From NCBI GenBank assembly GCA_004298505.1, contig SCRO01000120.1, forward strand, positions 1 to 61,082: a stretch of 61,082 nt of DNA, written 5' to 3'. Numbering within the stretch: position 1 is the stretch's first letter; each line of letters opens with the position of its first letter. Position numbers and translations under genes: made by a program. The notes beneath the pieces were generated by a model. The model had not been told where the DNA came from and did not search any database. It saw only the letters and a list, made by a program, of their open reading frames with translations. Positions 41,295-51,205 of the stretch are shown piece by piece. The stretch comes from Rhodanobacter sp. (lineage in GTDB: Bacteria > Pseudomonadota > Gammaproteobacteria > Xanthomonadales > Rhodanobacteraceae).

Positions 41295-42652
41295 TGCATC
41301 CCTCGCTCAACCGGCGTCTGGTGCTGCGCCTGGCTGCCGGTATCGTGCTGGTGTGGTGTGTGGCCACGGGTTGGATGGCCTGGCGCAGCCTGCACGAAGT
41401 CAACGAGATCTTCGATCAGATGTTGGTGCGAACTGCAGCCAGCGTGTTTGCGGTCATGCCGGAAACGCCCACCGCGGGTAGCACGGCGCGCCTGCCCGAC
41501 AAGCACGTCATCAAGTCCGATCGTACGGCACAACGCCCTGCCATTGCGTTGCGCAACGCGCACGGCCGGTTGTTGATTGATAACGAAGAGCTGCCTGCGC
41601 TCCACTTTGATCGCGACGACGCGCATTTTCATACCGTGACCTACGGCAAGCGACGTTGGCGCGTATTCCAGCGCTGGGATCGCGAACGACAGTACTGGAT
41701 CCAGGTCGCAGCACCACTGGACGAGCGCAACGAACTGATGCGCAAGCTGCTGGCGCCGACCTTGCTGGCCTTGCTGGCCTTGCTGGTGCTGGTGCCGCCC
41801 ACCGTGTTTGTCGGGTTGCGCGGTGGCTTGAAGCCGCTGCGCCGGCTGACCCGCAGCCTGGCGGCCAGCACCATGCCGCTCATTCCCGTGCTCACCGACG
41901 CGCAGGTGCCGGTCGAGCTGGGGCCCTTCACCCGCGCCGTCGATTGCCTGGTCGAACGACTCAGGGTCGGCCTGGAGCACGAGCGGCACTTCACCGCCGA
42001 TGCCGCGCACGAACTGCGGCATCCGCTGGCGGCGCTGCGGCTGGAACTGGATCTGGTCGGGCGCAGCGAGGAAGCCGCCGCCCGCGCGCAGCATCTGCAG
42101 CGGGCGCAGCATGCGCTGGACCGTATGCAACGATTGGTCACCCAGTTGTTGATGCTGGCGCGCGTCGAGCAGCTGACCGAGCTCGCTGACGTCGAACGCC
42201 TGCGCCTGGTGAGTGTGGTCGAAACCGCGTTGCGCGATCTCAGCGAGCGCGCGGCTGCGCGCTCGATCGAATTGTCGCTGGATCACGACGGCAACGATTT
42301 CGTGCGGGGTAGCCGCGGATTGCTCGACATCCTGGTGCAGAACCTGCTCGACAACGCCCTGCGGCACGCTCCCGAACGCGGCCAGGTCAATGTACGCGTG
42401 GGCGGCGCGGCCGATCGGGTGACGCTGGAAGTGAACGACAACGGGGCCGGCTTTGCGAGCACCGATCCGGCGCAGCTCGGTGAACGGTTCCATCGGCCCG
42501 CCGGCAGCCTGGGCGAGGGCAGCGGGCTGGGGCTTTCCATCGTGCGGGCGATCGCCACCTTGCATCACGGCCAGCTCGAGTTCGATCGCTCCGACCTGGG
42601 CGGTGCGCGCGTGCGTCTGATCCTGCCGCAGGCGACGGCTGCGCCGCCCTGA
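41294..42652 (+). CDS. Sensor histidine kinase, QseC-like
   Basis: A 452-aa membrane kinase. Two membrane helices (about residues 11-30 and 152-174) enclose a periplasmic sensor domain of about 120 residues rich in His and Asp (LPALHFDRDDAHFHTV), suggesting metal or redox sensing. The H-box is FTADAAHELRHPLAAL with H239; NLLDNALRHA, DNGAGF and GEGSGLGLSI are the N and G boxes. HAMP is short and lies at about 175-225. Partner of the response regulator directly upstream. Confidence 0.92.
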   Translation: MHPSLNRRLVLRLAAGIVLVWCVATGWMAWRSLHEVNEIFDQMLVRTAASVFAVMPETPTAGSTARLPDKHVIKSDRTAQRPAIALRNAHGRLLIDNEELPALHFDRDDAHFHTVTYGKRRWRVFQRWDRERQYWIQVAAPLDERNELMRKLLAPTLLALLALLVLVPPTVFVGLRGGLKPLRRLTRSLAASTMPLIPVLTDAQVPVELGPFTRAVDCLVERLRVGLEHERHFTADAAHELRHPLAALRLELDLVGRSEEAAARAQHLQRAQHALDRMQRLVTQLLMLARVEQLTELADVERLRLVSVVETALRDLSERAAARSIELSLDHDGNDFVRGSRGLLDILVQNLLDNALRHAPERGQVNVRVGGAADRVTLEVNDNGAGFASTDPAQLGERFHRPAGSLGEGSGLGLSIVRAIATLHHGQLEFDRSDLGGARVRLILPQATAAPP

Positions 42653-42888
42653 CTTGGGCCGCGGACCAGACCGAGAAAACGTGCATTGCGAAACCTGGGC
42701 GACAGGTGACTGAGAAATTCAAACTCGAGTTTGGCATCTTGCGGGCCGATCGAGCGTATCCGCACGGACGTACCGTCGTGCAGCTTCTCGGTCCAGCCGC
42801 TGCTGGGGGTGTGTTGGTTTGTGGCGTGACTCGCTCCATCCTCAACCAGGTACTTCAGCCTACCAGTTGTCTGCAGTTGTCTATTGAT

Positions 42889-42909
42889 CAGCCGGTCGCG
42901 GACCGGCTG
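42889..42909. terminator. Perfect 9-bp hairpin downstream of the kinase gene
   Basis: CAGCCGGTC and GACCGGCTG form a perfect 9-bp stem with a GCG loop, between the kinase and the next gene. No T-run follows. An open frame at 42706-43050 runs through it, but it has no recognisable protein and overlaps the next gene, so the region 42653-43046 is treated as non-coding. Confidence 0.45.
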
Positions 42910-43046
42910 GTGGCACTGACGGCACACACCCGCACCGTGCGACAAGACGAGATCACCACCGAATTGCTGGATGCTATCATCGGCTTCGAGGCACGCAAAG
43001 ACCGTGAAAAGCGCAAACGCACATCGTGCTCGGCGGACCACACGCC

Positions 43047-44648
43047 ATGACCCCACTGATCACTGCCCTGACCAACCCTGATGCCTATCGTCACCCGGCT
43101 CCCGGTGTCGAGATCATCGAGACGCACATCTCCTGGGTGCTGCTCGCCGGTGACTATGCCTACAAGATCAAGAAACCGGTAGTGTTGCCGTTTGTCGACT
43201 TCGGCACGCTGGCTGCGCGCCATCGCTACTGTGAGGACGAAGTGCGGCTGAATTGCCGGCTCGCCCCGCACGTCTATCTGGGGGTCGTGCCGATTACCGG
43301 CAGCGTCAAAACCCCGATCGTCGACGGCCGCGGCACCGTCTTGGAGTACGCGGTCAAGATGCGCCGCTTTGAACAAGACGCCTTGTTCGACCATATGCTC
43401 GCCCGCGGTGCATTGAACCCTGAACTCATCGACGGCCTCGCCGAGCGCATCGCGGCGTTTCATGCCAAGGCGCCAGCCACGACGAGTCCGGACTTCGGCA
43501 CGCCGGACAAGGTGCTGCAGCCGGCACTGGACAACTTTTCGGAAATGCTGCCACATGCGGATTCCGCACGCCGCGCCAGGCTCGACGCGCTGGCCGACTG
43601 GACGCGACAGACCTTCGCGCGGCTTGAACCCGTGTTCGCCGCACGCCACCGCGACGGCTGGGTGCGTGAGTGCCACGGCGACCTGCACCTGCGCAACATC
43701 GCCCTGATCGACGGTTGTCCGGTGCCGTTCGACTGCATCGAGTTCAGCACCGAGTTTCGCTGGATCGACGTGATCAACGAGGCGGCATTCCTGGTCATGG
43801 ATCTGATGGATCGCGGGCGGTCCGATCTCGGCTACCGCTTCCTGGACGGCTATCTGGCGGCAAGCGGCGACTACGCGGGCGTCTCCGTGCTGCGCTTTTA
43901 TCTGGTGTACCGCGCGCTGGTGCGGGCCAAGATTCACGACCTGCGCGCCCATCAGGCAAATGCCGACCCGCACGAAGTGGCGCGGCTGCAGGCCGCCGCC
44001 GACCATTATCTGACGCTGGCACACGACATCGCGCGCGCAGAGAAGCCGGCCCTGATCCTGATGCACGGTTTTTCGGGCGCCGGCAAAAGCCGGGTAGCTG
44101 CCGCGCTGACCGAGGCCCACGGCGCCATCCGCTTGCGCTCGGACGTCGAGCGCAAGCGCCTGTTCGGGCTGGATGCCAGCGCCCGCAGCCACTCGGACCT
44201 CAACGCCGGCATCTACAACCGCGAATCTGGTACGAAGACCTATGCGCGCCTGGCCGAACTGGCGCAGACGATCCTGACAGCCGGCTACCCCGCCATAGTC
44301 GATGCCGCGTTTCTGGCGCGCTGGCAACGTGAACCGATGCGCGAGCTGGCCGACAGACTGGGCGCGCCACTGCGGATCGTCGACTGCACCGCCGACAGCG
44401 ACACCCTGCGTGAACGGGTGAGTGCCCGCGCCGCGCGAGGCGATGACGCCTCCGAAGCAACGCTCGAGGTTCTCGAGCGCCAGATGACCTCACACGAGCC
44501 CTTCACCACCGCCGAGCAAGCGCAAGTCGTGCGCTGCGCGATGGAAGGCGCCGAAGCCGGCAGTGTCGCGGCTTGCGTGGAAAACGTCGTGAGCCACTTG
44601 AGTGATCCGGGATGCGATCATCCTCCACGGCGGGCACGTCGCCCTTGA
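43047..44648 (+). CDS. Aminoglycoside-phosphotransferase-like / P-loop kinase fusion
   Basis: A 533-aa two-part protein. The first 330 residues resemble an APH-type kinase fold, with the catalytic loop ECHGDLHLRNIAL and metal-binding FDCIEFS. The last 190 carry a P-loop NTPase (GFSGAGKSR, then RSDVERKRLFG) of the zeta-toxin/gluconate-kinase-like type. This AAA/APH fusion is widespread and uncharacterised. The ATG at 43047 is chosen over a GTG at 43026 because the family N-terminus starts at the former; neither has a strong Shine-Dalgarno. A role in resistance should not be assumed. Confidence 0.82.
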   Translation: MTPLITALTNPDAYRHPAPGVEIIETHISWVLLAGDYAYKIKKPVVLPFVDFGTLAARHRYCEDEVRLNCRLAPHVYLGVVPITGSVKTPIVDGRGTVLEYAVKMRRFEQDALFDHMLARGALNPELIDGLAERIAAFHAKAPATTSPDFGTPDKVLQPALDNFSEMLPHADSARRARLDALADWTRQTFARLEPVFAARHRDGWVRECHGDLHLRNIALIDGCPVPFDCIEFSTEFRWIDVINEAAFLVMDLMDRGRSDLGYRFLDGYLAASGDYAGVSVLRFYLVYRALVRAKIHDLRAHQANADPHEVARLQAAADHYLTLAHDIARAEKPALILMHGFSGAGKSRVAAALTEAHGAIRLRSDVERKRLFGLDASARSHSDLNAGIYNRESGTKTYARLAELAQTILTAGYPAIVDAAFLARWQREPMRELADRLGAPLRIVDCTADSDTLRERVSARAARGDDASEATLEVLERQMTSHEPFTTAEQAQVVRCAMEGAEAGSVAACVENVVSHLSDPGCDHPPRRARRP

Positions 44649-44720
44649 GGATATGCGGATCGGTGCTGCAAATGGGTCGCAAAACGCTGTGCGTGATCCA
44701 GCGGTATTTTCAGGTGAGGC

Positions 44721-44861
44721 ATGGGCAGCGTGGTTGGCCATGTGGTGGCTCGGCGTATTACTCAACGGCGCTTGCGCCAGGTACTCGGCACGTTCCTGAT
44801 CGCGATGTGCGGCTTCATCCTCTGGCGCACGGGCGCTCGTCGAGGCGCGAACTACCTCTGA
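44721..44861 (+). pseudogene. C-terminal remnant of a TauE/SafE-family permease
   Basis: A 46-codon frame reads MGSVVGHVVARRITQRRLRQ followed by VLGTFLIAMCGFILWR, a good match in pattern to the last helix and preceding Arg-rich loop of TSUP (TauE/SafE) sulfite exporters. The remaining seven or so helices are absent. It is probably the 3' end of a deleted permease gene. The rest of the 44649-44885 gap holds nothing else I can support. Confidence 0.5.
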
Positions 44862-44885
44862 CGCCTTGTCCTCGCGTTGTTCAGG

Positions 44886-45530
44886 TCAGGAATCCGGTTG
44901 GCTCGCGATCGCCAGAAAAATCGGATAATCCTGCACGGTTCCGTCGTCAGCTTCGCGACTGACGGTAAACGCGGTTGAAAACCGCACGTCGGCAAAGCCC
45001 GCGTCACGCAGCCAGTTGCCAAAGGTGTCCCGCGCAAAACCGTGGTGCACGACGCCTTTCGCCTCATGGTGAAAACCACCGTCCTCGGCATCGAGGTCGG
45101 CCAACGCGATGCGTCCTCCGGGTTTGACGTGATCGGCCAGCGTCTTGAGCAAAGCGGGCACGTCGTCGACGTGATGCATGGTCATCGAGCTGTAGATCAG
45201 GTCGTATCGCGTATCGGGCAACTGGTCCGGCACCATTCCCTCGATGGTTTCCACCTGGGTGAGCTGCTTGCTCTCGCATTTTTGCCGCAGCACATCCAGC
45301 ATGCCCGCAGAGCTGTCCAGCGCCGTTACATGGGCCAGCGTGGGCGCCATCAACAACGTCACCAGGCCGGTCCCGGCACCAAACTCCAATGCTTGCTCCC
45401 GGCCTGTGGGCGACAACGCCGTGCGCATGGCCCGTGCCACTTTCTGCGCCATGAGGACGCGGCCAGGGTCACTGTCCCACTCGGACGCGATGGTATTGAA
45501 ACGTTCGACGTTGGCTTGCCTGGTATCCAT
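44886..45530 (-). CDS. Class I SAM-dependent methyltransferase
   Basis: A 214-aa soluble methyltransferase of the Methyltransf_11/UbiE-like type. The SAM loop is LEFGAGTGLVTLLMAP, followed by the acidic ALDSSAGML and post-I motifs SSMTMHHVDD and LKPGGRIALADLD. The substrate is unknown. It is convergent with the P-loop kinase and lies about 30 bp beyond the outer-membrane factor gene on the same strand, so it may share that transcript. Confidence 0.85.
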   Translation of the reverse strand: MDTRQANVERFNTIASEWDSDPGRVLMAQKVARAMRTALSPTGREQALEFGAGTGLVTLLMAPTLAHVTALDSSAGMLDVLRQKCESKQLTQVETIEGMVPDQLPDTRYDLIYSSMTMHHVDDVPALLKTLADHVKPGGRIALADLDAEDGGFHHEAKGVVHHGFARDTFGNWLRDAGFADVRFSTAFTVSREADDGTVQDYPIFLAIASQPDS

Positions 45531-45559
45531 GGATCCGCTCCTGATCGGTACCGCCTACC

Positions 45560-47092
45560 CTACGCCAGTTGAGGAATGCCGGGCAAACGGAAGGCGTGGA
45601 ACTCAGGCATGCATACCCCCATCGCCCACCCGGGAATGGCAGCCGCACGCGGTGCAAGGGGTATCCAGCCGCCACCCAGTGCCTTGAACAGCGCCACCAG
45701 ATCGATCGCAGTGGCGGTGTGGGTGCGCGCGTACGCATCCTCGGCATCGCGCAGCACGCGCTCTTCGGCGAGCAGATCGGTGAGTGCGATGTCCCCTGCC
45801 TTGAAGCGCGCTTGTGCGTGCGCGTAGCTGCTGCGCGCAGCCTCCAGCGCCACGTTCTGGCGCTGCACTGCGTCCAGACCCGACTGATAGTTGCTCAGTG
45901 CGCGCTCCGCATCACCCAGCGCGGACAGTACGGTCTTTTCATAGGCCAGTGCGGCTTGCTGCTGCCGTGCTTCGCTGGCGTGGATCTCCGCCCGCACGCG
46001 ACCGCCGTCGAACACGCGCCAGGAGATCAGCGGCAGGATCGAAAACGTCTGGCTGGCGGACTCGAGCAGGTTGCCCGCATCCAGCGACTGGAAGCCGCCG
46101 CTGGCGCCGATCGACAGCTTGGGAAACAGCTCGGCGGTGGCCACGCCGATATCGGCGGTGCGGGCGGCCAGGCGACGCTCGGCCGCACGCACGTCGGGGC
46201 GGCGGCGCAGGATGTCGGCGCGCTCGCCCACGGGTATCGGGGCCAGCGTGATCGGTGCGGTGCGGGTGTCGAGCAAGGTCAGCTCACGCTCCGGCGGTGC
46301 ACCGAGCAGCACGCTGAGGCCCAATGCAGCGGCGCGCTGCCGCGCGTGGATACCGGGCAAGCCTGCAGAAGCGGCCGCCAGGCGTGCCCGCGCGGCGTCG
46401 ACATCGGATTGCGCTGCATCGCCTGCGTCGAGACGTTTGCGGACCAGCTCCAGGGTCTGCTGCAGGGTCGCCAGCGAGGCTTCGCGCGCGGCCAGTTCGC
46501 GCTGCGCGCCGCGCAGCGTGAGGTAGCTGCGCGCGACTTCGGCGGCGACACTGATGCGCACATCGTTGGCATCGGCCTGCGCGGCCTGCATGCCGGCATT
46601 TGCGCTTTCCAGCGCACGCCGGGTTCGGCCAAACAGGTCGATCTCCCAGGCCGTGTCGAAGCCGGCATCGTAGATCGTCTGGTCGCGATCGAGTCCGGGA
46701 ATGGACCCGATCGGCAACGGCCCGTTCTTGCTCTGTCGGCGCCGGTTCACGCTGCCGCTGGCTCCGACGGACGGTGCGTAACCGCCGGCGGCACGGTCGC
46801 GCAGTGCGCGCTCCTCGCGAATACGCGCCTGCGCCTGACGCAGATCGAGGTTGTCGGACAGCGCCGTGGCCACCAGCCGGTCCAGCACGGGATCGCCCAG
46901 CGTCGTCCACCAGGTCGCCAGGTCGGCCGATGTGCGTGTGTCCTCGGCTGGTTGCGTCCAGCCGCTGCCGGTGTCGACCCGCGGCGGCCCGCGATAAGTC
47001 GGACCGACCGCGCAGGCGCCAAGCCACAGCGCACCCAGCGCGGTAACTGCGGTGCGCGCTGCGTGAGCTTGGATGTTCGGTGAACGTTTCAT
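45560..47092 (-). CDS. RND/ABC efflux outer-membrane factor, NodT/OprM family lipoprotein
   Basis: A 510-aa TolC-type channel. The N-terminus has a lipoprotein signal with lipobox LGAC, then AVGPTYRGP, typical of NodT/OprM proteins. Two repeats with long helices (SYLTLRGAQRELAAREASLA and the Ala/Gln-rich coils) and LRRRPDVRAAERRLAARTAD identify the family. It is the last gene of the exporter set behind ybhR-like permeases and gives that inner-membrane ABC pump an exit through the outer membrane. Confidence 0.92.
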   Translation of the reverse strand: MKRSPNIQAHAARTAVTALGALWLGACAVGPTYRGPPRVDTGSGWTQPAEDTRTSADLATWWTTLGDPVLDRLVATALSDNLDLRQAQARIREERALRDRAAGGYAPSVGASGSVNRRRQSKNGPLPIGSIPGLDRDQTIYDAGFDTAWEIDLFGRTRRALESANAGMQAAQADANDVRISVAAEVARSYLTLRGAQRELAAREASLATLQQTLELVRKRLDAGDAAQSDVDAARARLAAASAGLPGIHARQRAAALGLSVLLGAPPERELTLLDTRTAPITLAPIPVGERADILRRRPDVRAAERRLAARTADIGVATAELFPKLSIGASGGFQSLDAGNLLESASQTFSILPLISWRVFDGGRVRAEIHASEARQQQAALAYEKTVLSALGDAERALSNYQSGLDAVQRQNVALEAARSSYAHAQARFKAGDIALTDLLAEERVLRDAEDAYARTHTATAIDLVALFKALGGGWIPLAPRAAAIPGWAMGVCMPEFHAFRLPGIPQLA

Positions 47093-47113
47093 GGCAACTC
47101 CTTCATCAATCGG

Positions 47114-48238
47114 TCACTGCAGGCGACTGCGCACCAGCAGCGTCGCCAGCGTCAGCGACACCAGGGCGATCACCGCCAGCGGCCAGGTATTGGCGAGAAT
47201 GTCCGAAGCCGGCATCGCCTTGAGGAACGTGCCTTCGACGATGACCAGGAAGTGGGTGAGCGGAATCCCCTGTGCTATCCATTGCAGCACCAGCGGCATG
47301 TTTTCCACCGGTGTGGCGAAACCCGACATCAGCACCGCCGGCACGCCGATCGCGAAGGCCCCCATGATGGCCTGCTGCTGCGTCGCGGAAACCGCGGAGA
47401 TCATTAGGCCGATGCCCACCACCGACGCGATGAACAGCAGCAGGCTCGGCAGCAGCAGCCAGAACGAACCGGTAAAAGGAACGCCAAACAGGAACGCCGC
47501 CGCGGCGATCATCATCAATCCCAGCACGGTGCCGATGGCAAGCGCGGGGACGGTCTTGGCGACGATGATTTCCAGCGTGGTGGTCGGCGAGACCAACAAC
47601 TGGTCGAACGTACCCAGCTCGCGCTCGCGGGCGATCGACAGCGCGGTGATCATTAGTGCGCTGAAGAACACCAGGATGCCCGACAGCGCCGGCACCACGA
47701 ACCAGCGGTAGATCAGGTTGGGGTTGAACCAGTGACGGACGACCACCGGGGACGCGCGCTGCGGCTCCTTCCTGGCCGCGCTGCCGACATTCGCCGCGAT
47801 GGCGTTGAGATAGCCGACCGTGATCTGACCGGCATTGCTGCGGCGGCCGTCGACGATGACCTGCAACTTGCCGGTACCGCCAGCCACGATGTCGCGCGAG
47901 AAATCCGGTCCCATGTCGAGCGCGGCAATCACCTTGCGTTGGTCGATCAGCCGACGCAACTGGTCACGGTTGTGCACCGTGTACACCTTGTTGACGAACT
48001 CGGCGGCGCCGACTCGGGCTTCCATTTCGTACGACCAGTGGCCGGTATCCTGGTTGTAGACGGCGATGTTGGCGTTGCGTACTTCCAGCGTGGTGGCGAA
48101 GGTGAAGATCAGCAACTGCAGCAGCGGCGGCGCGAATACGATAAGGCGGCTGCGCGGGTCGCGCAGGATGCTGAGCAGCTCCTTGACGATCTGCGCACGC
48201 AAGCGGCCATTGATCCATGTGTTGAACAGGCGCCGCAT
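47114..48238 (-). CDS. ybhR: ABC-2 type permease, YbhR-like
   Basis: A 374-aa permease. One N-terminal helix (LIVFAPPLLQLLIFTFATTL) is followed by a large periplasmic domain of about 140 residues and five C-terminal helices with ALSIARERELGTFDQLLVSP, the mark of ABC-2 drug exporters. It starts three bases after the stop of the companion permease, so the two are one transcript and probably heterodimerise. Order and partners match the E. coli ybhG-ybhF-ybhS-ybhR set. Confidence 0.88.
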   Translation of the reverse strand: MRRLFNTWINGRLRAQIVKELLSILRDPRSRLIVFAPPLLQLLIFTFATTLEVRNANIAVYNQDTGHWSYEMEARVGAAEFVNKVYTVHNRDQLRRLIDQRKVIAALDMGPDFSRDIVAGGTGKLQVIVDGRRSNAGQITVGYLNAIAANVGSAARKEPQRASPVVVRHWFNPNLIYRWFVVPALSGILVFFSALMITALSIARERELGTFDQLLVSPTTTLEIIVAKTVPALAIGTVLGLMMIAAAAFLFGVPFTGSFWLLLPSLLLFIASVVGIGLMISAVSATQQQAIMGAFAIGVPAVLMSGFATPVENMPLVLQWIAQGIPLTHFLVIVEGTFLKAMPASDILANTWPLAVIALVSLTLATLLVRSRLQ

Positions 48239-48241
48239 CGC

Positions 48242-49417
48242 TCAAGCCTCCAGGTTCTTGCGCGTCTTGTACTTGGCGATCGCGAAGAAGAACACGCCGA
48301 TCGCCGCCATCGCCGCCAGGTTCGGCAGAAACACGGCCCAGACGTCACCGGCCAGGAATACCGTCTGCAACGAGGACACGAAGTAGCGCGCGGGTATCAG
48401 GTAGGTAATGGCCTGGATCGGTGCCGGCATCGCGTCGATCTCGAACAGGAAACCCGAGAGCAGGAAAGACGGCAGGAAGCCGGAGAACAACGCGATCTGC
48501 GAGGCGAGAAACTGATTCTTGGTAACCGCCGAAATCAGCAAGCCCTGGCCGAGTGCGGGAATCAGGAATACGGCGGACAAGGTCAACAGCGCCAGCAGCG
48601 AACCGCGCAACGGCACATCGAACACGAAGATCGCGAGGGCCGCGGAGGCCAGGGTGGCGAGCATGCCGAGGATGAAATACGGCAGCAGTTTGCCGATCAG
48701 GATCTCCGCCACCGACGCCGGGGTGGACAGGATGGCTTCCATGGTGCCGCGCTCCCACTCGCGCGCGACCACCAGCGCGGTGAGCATGGTGCCGATGATG
48801 GTCATCACGATCGCGATCGCGCCGGGCACCAGCGCGCGGCGACTTTCGAGCTCGGCGTTGAACCAGTAGCGTGGCTCCAGCTTGATGGCTGCCGGCGGCG
48901 CGCTGGTACGGCGGCCTGCTGCCCAGGTCTGCACCACACCCTGCGCGTAATTGGCGACGAAGTTGGCCGTGTTCGGTTGCGAACCGTCGGTGATCACCTG
49001 TACCAGTGGTTGCGCTACGGGAGAGGCCAGCCGGCGTTCGAAATCCTGTGGAATCACCACAAAGCCGCGCAGTTTGCCGGATACCAGTTGCTCGGCCACC
49101 TCGCGGCGGTCGCGCGCCGGCGTGACTTTCAGGTAGCGGGTGCCGGCAAAGGCGGCGGCCAGCGACTGCGCCGAGGCAGCATCGGATTCCAGCACCACGC
49201 CAATGCGCACCTCGCGCACGTCCAGCGACACCGCATAGGCGAACAGGAACAGCAGCACGACGGGCAGCACGAAGGCGATCAGGATGGTGGACGGGTCGCG
49301 CATCGCCTGCAGGCTTTCCTTGCGCACCAATGCCAGCAGACGGCGCCAGTCGAATTTTCGGCTGGCTCGTTCCGGCGGTGTTTCGTCCGGACGAATAGCG
49401 GTGGTTTCCCTGTTCAT
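48242..49417 (-). CDS. ybhS: ABC-2 type permease, YbhS-like
   Basis: A 391-aa permease with the same plan as its neighbour: N-terminal helix (LIAFVLPVVLLFLFAYAVSL), periplasmic domain and five C-terminal helices, including ALVVAREWERGTMEAILSTP. Its start overlaps the stop of the ATPase gene (ATGA). Together with the YbhR-like protein it forms the membrane channel of the exporter. Confidence 0.88.
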   Translation of the reverse strand: MNRETTAIRPDETPPERASRKFDWRRLLALVRKESLQAMRDPSTILIAFVLPVVLLFLFAYAVSLDVREVRIGVVLESDAASAQSLAAAFAGTRYLKVTPARDRREVAEQLVSGKLRGFVVIPQDFERRLASPVAQPLVQVITDGSQPNTANFVANYAQGVVQTWAAGRRTSAPPAAIKLEPRYWFNAELESRRALVPGAIAIVMTIIGTMLTALVVAREWERGTMEAILSTPASVAEILIGKLLPYFILGMLATLASAALAIFVFDVPLRGSLLALLTLSAVFLIPALGQGLLISAVTKNQFLASQIALFSGFLPSFLLSGFLFEIDAMPAPIQAITYLIPARYFVSSLQTVFLAGDVWAVFLPNLAAMAAIGVFFFAIAKYKTRKNLEA

Positions 49418-51204
49418 GCCGCCGCCTTGGCGTCTGTGCGCGCCTCGTCTTCGAGATCGGCCGATTCAACCAGATGGATGAAGGCGTCTTCCATCGTCGG
49501 GTCGGGGTGCTGGTCGCTGCGGGAATCGCGCTTGAGCGCGTCAGGTGTATCGAGCGCGATCAGCCTGGCGCGGTACATCATCGCCACGCGGTCGCAGTAC
49601 TCGGCCTCGTCCATGAAATGGGTGGTGACCATCACCGTCACACCCTTGCGCGCCAGGCCGTTGATGTGGGTCCAGAACTCGCGCCGGGTGATCGGATCGA
49701 CGCCAGAAGTCGGCTCGTCCAGGAACAACACCGGCGGACGGTGCATCAGCGAACAGGCCAGCGCCAGGCGCTGCTTGTAGCCCAGCGGCAGCGCGTCCGG
49801 CGAGGTGCCGAGGTATGGCGTCAGGTCGAAGGTCTCGATCATCTCGTCAATGCGCTCGCGCTTGCTGGCGCCTTCCAGCCCGTACACGCCGGCGGAGAAT
49901 TCGAGGTTCTGGCGTACCGACAGCAATCCGTACAGGGAGAATTTTTGCGCCATGTAGCCAAGCTGGCTCTTGGCGGCTCCGGTGGCGCGGCGCAGGTCGA
50001 GCCCGACCACGTGTGCCTCGCCTGCGGTCGGTTTCAGCAGGCCACAGAGCATCTTGAAAGTCGTCGACTTGCCGGCACCATTGGGGCCGAGCAATCCGAA
50101 GATCTCACCCCTGCGGACTTCGAAGCTGACGCTGTCGGTGGCGGTGAAATCACCGAAGCGTTTGGTCAGGTCCGTGCAGGACACCGCGATGTCCGAATCG
50201 AGTTTGACCGGATCCATGCGATCGGCCAGTGCCGACGTGCCACCCGGGCCGCCGCCGAGCAGATCGATGAAGGCGTCTTCGAAGCGCGCCTGCACGGACT
50301 CGAGTTGGGCGCCGACCTGGTTAGCCAGTGCATTAATCTCTTCGCGCCCGGCATCGGCGCGCAAGACCACGCGCACGGCGTCGCCCTGGATCACGCCGTC
50401 GCCGACGCTGCCCAGATCCAGTGCCCGCGCCAACACGGTGCGGCGCTCGCCGCTGACTCCGGTCAGGCGAAAGCTGCGCTGCTTGAGACGATCGGTAAGC
50501 TGCTGTGGCGGGCCGTCGAACTCGAGCTTGCCTTCGTTGAGCAGCAGCACGCTTTCGCAGCGCTCGGCTTCATCGAGATAGGCCGTCGACCAGACTACCG
50601 CCATGCCGTCATCGGTGAGTTCCTGCACCATGCGCCACAGATCCTGGCGGCTGACCGGATCGACGCCGACGCTGGGCTCGTCCAGCAGCAGCACTTCGGG
50701 TTTCGCCATCAGTGCGCAAGCCAGTCCCAGCTTCTGCTTCATGCCGCCGGAGAGTTTGCCGGCCAAACGTTGGGTGAATGGACCGAGCCGGGTAAATTCG
50801 AGCAGGCTTTCGAAGATGTCGGCGTGCTGGTCGGTATTCATGCCGCGCAACTGCGCGTACAGGCGCATGTTCTCCAGCACCGACAAGTCTTCGTACAGGC
50901 CGAAGCGCTGCGGCATGTAGCCGCTGACGACGTGGATCGCATCGTTGTCCTTGACCACATCCAGGCCGGCCAGCGTGACGCTGCCGCCATTGGGCACCAG
51001 CAGCCCGGTCATGATCCGCATCAGCGTGGTCTTGCCGGCGCCATCGGGGCCGACCAGGCCGGTGAGGCGACCGTAATGAATTTCAGCGCTGAAGCCGCGC
51101 AGGGCGTGGACCTCACCGAAGTGCTTGGCGACGCTGTCGATGATGACGGCGGGGTGATCCTTGCCGCGTTCGCGCGTCGTGTTGCTGGCGGGGTGCGCAC
51201 TCAT
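49414..51204 (-). CDS. ybhF: Tandem ATP-binding subunit, YbhF-like
   Basis: A 596-aa protein with two nucleotide-binding domains in one chain. NBD1: GPDGAGKTT, LSGGMKQKLGLACAL, LLLDEPSVGVDP. NBD2: GPNGAGKST, a degenerate signature PLGYKQRLALACSL, and FLDEPTSGVDP. The asymmetric second signature is typical of YbhF. The start at 51204, two bases from the end of the membrane-fusion gene, is preferred over an upstream in-frame ATG at 51252 that lies inside it. It energises the YbhS/YbhR permeases. Confidence 0.9.
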   Translation of the reverse strand: MSAHPASNTTRERGKDHPAVIIDSVAKHFGEVHALRGFSAEIHYGRLTGLVGPDGAGKTTLMRIMTGLLVPNGGSVTLAGLDVVKDNDAIHVVSGYMPQRFGLYEDLSVLENMRLYAQLRGMNTDQHADIFESLLEFTRLGPFTQRLAGKLSGGMKQKLGLACALMAKPEVLLLDEPSVGVDPVSRQDLWRMVQELTDDGMAVVWSTAYLDEAERCESVLLLNEGKLEFDGPPQQLTDRLKQRSFRLTGVSGERRTVLARALDLGSVGDGVIQGDAVRVVLRADAGREEINALANQVGAQLESVQARFEDAFIDLLGGGPGGTSALADRMDPVKLDSDIAVSCTDLTKRFGDFTATDSVSFEVRRGEIFGLLGPNGAGKSTTFKMLCGLLKPTAGEAHVVGLDLRRATGAAKSQLGYMAQKFSLYGLLSVRQNLEFSAGVYGLEGASKRERIDEMIETFDLTPYLGTSPDALPLGYKQRLALACSLMHRPPVLFLDEPTSGVDPITRREFWTHINGLARKGVTVMVTTHFMDEAEYCDRVAMMYRARLIALDTPDALKRDSRSDQHPDPTMEDAFIHLVESADLEDEARTDAKAAA

Positions 51205-51205
51205 C

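Noticed and set aside
42706-43050. 114-codon open frame after the sensor kinase gene
   Set aside because: It starts with GTG without a Shine-Dalgarno, runs through a perfect hairpin and into the next gene, and has no recognisable protein pattern.
43047-44648. Reading the APH-like domain as an antibiotic-resistance gene
   Set aside because: The fusion with a P-loop kinase is a widespread uncharacterised family; the context gives no sign of resistance.
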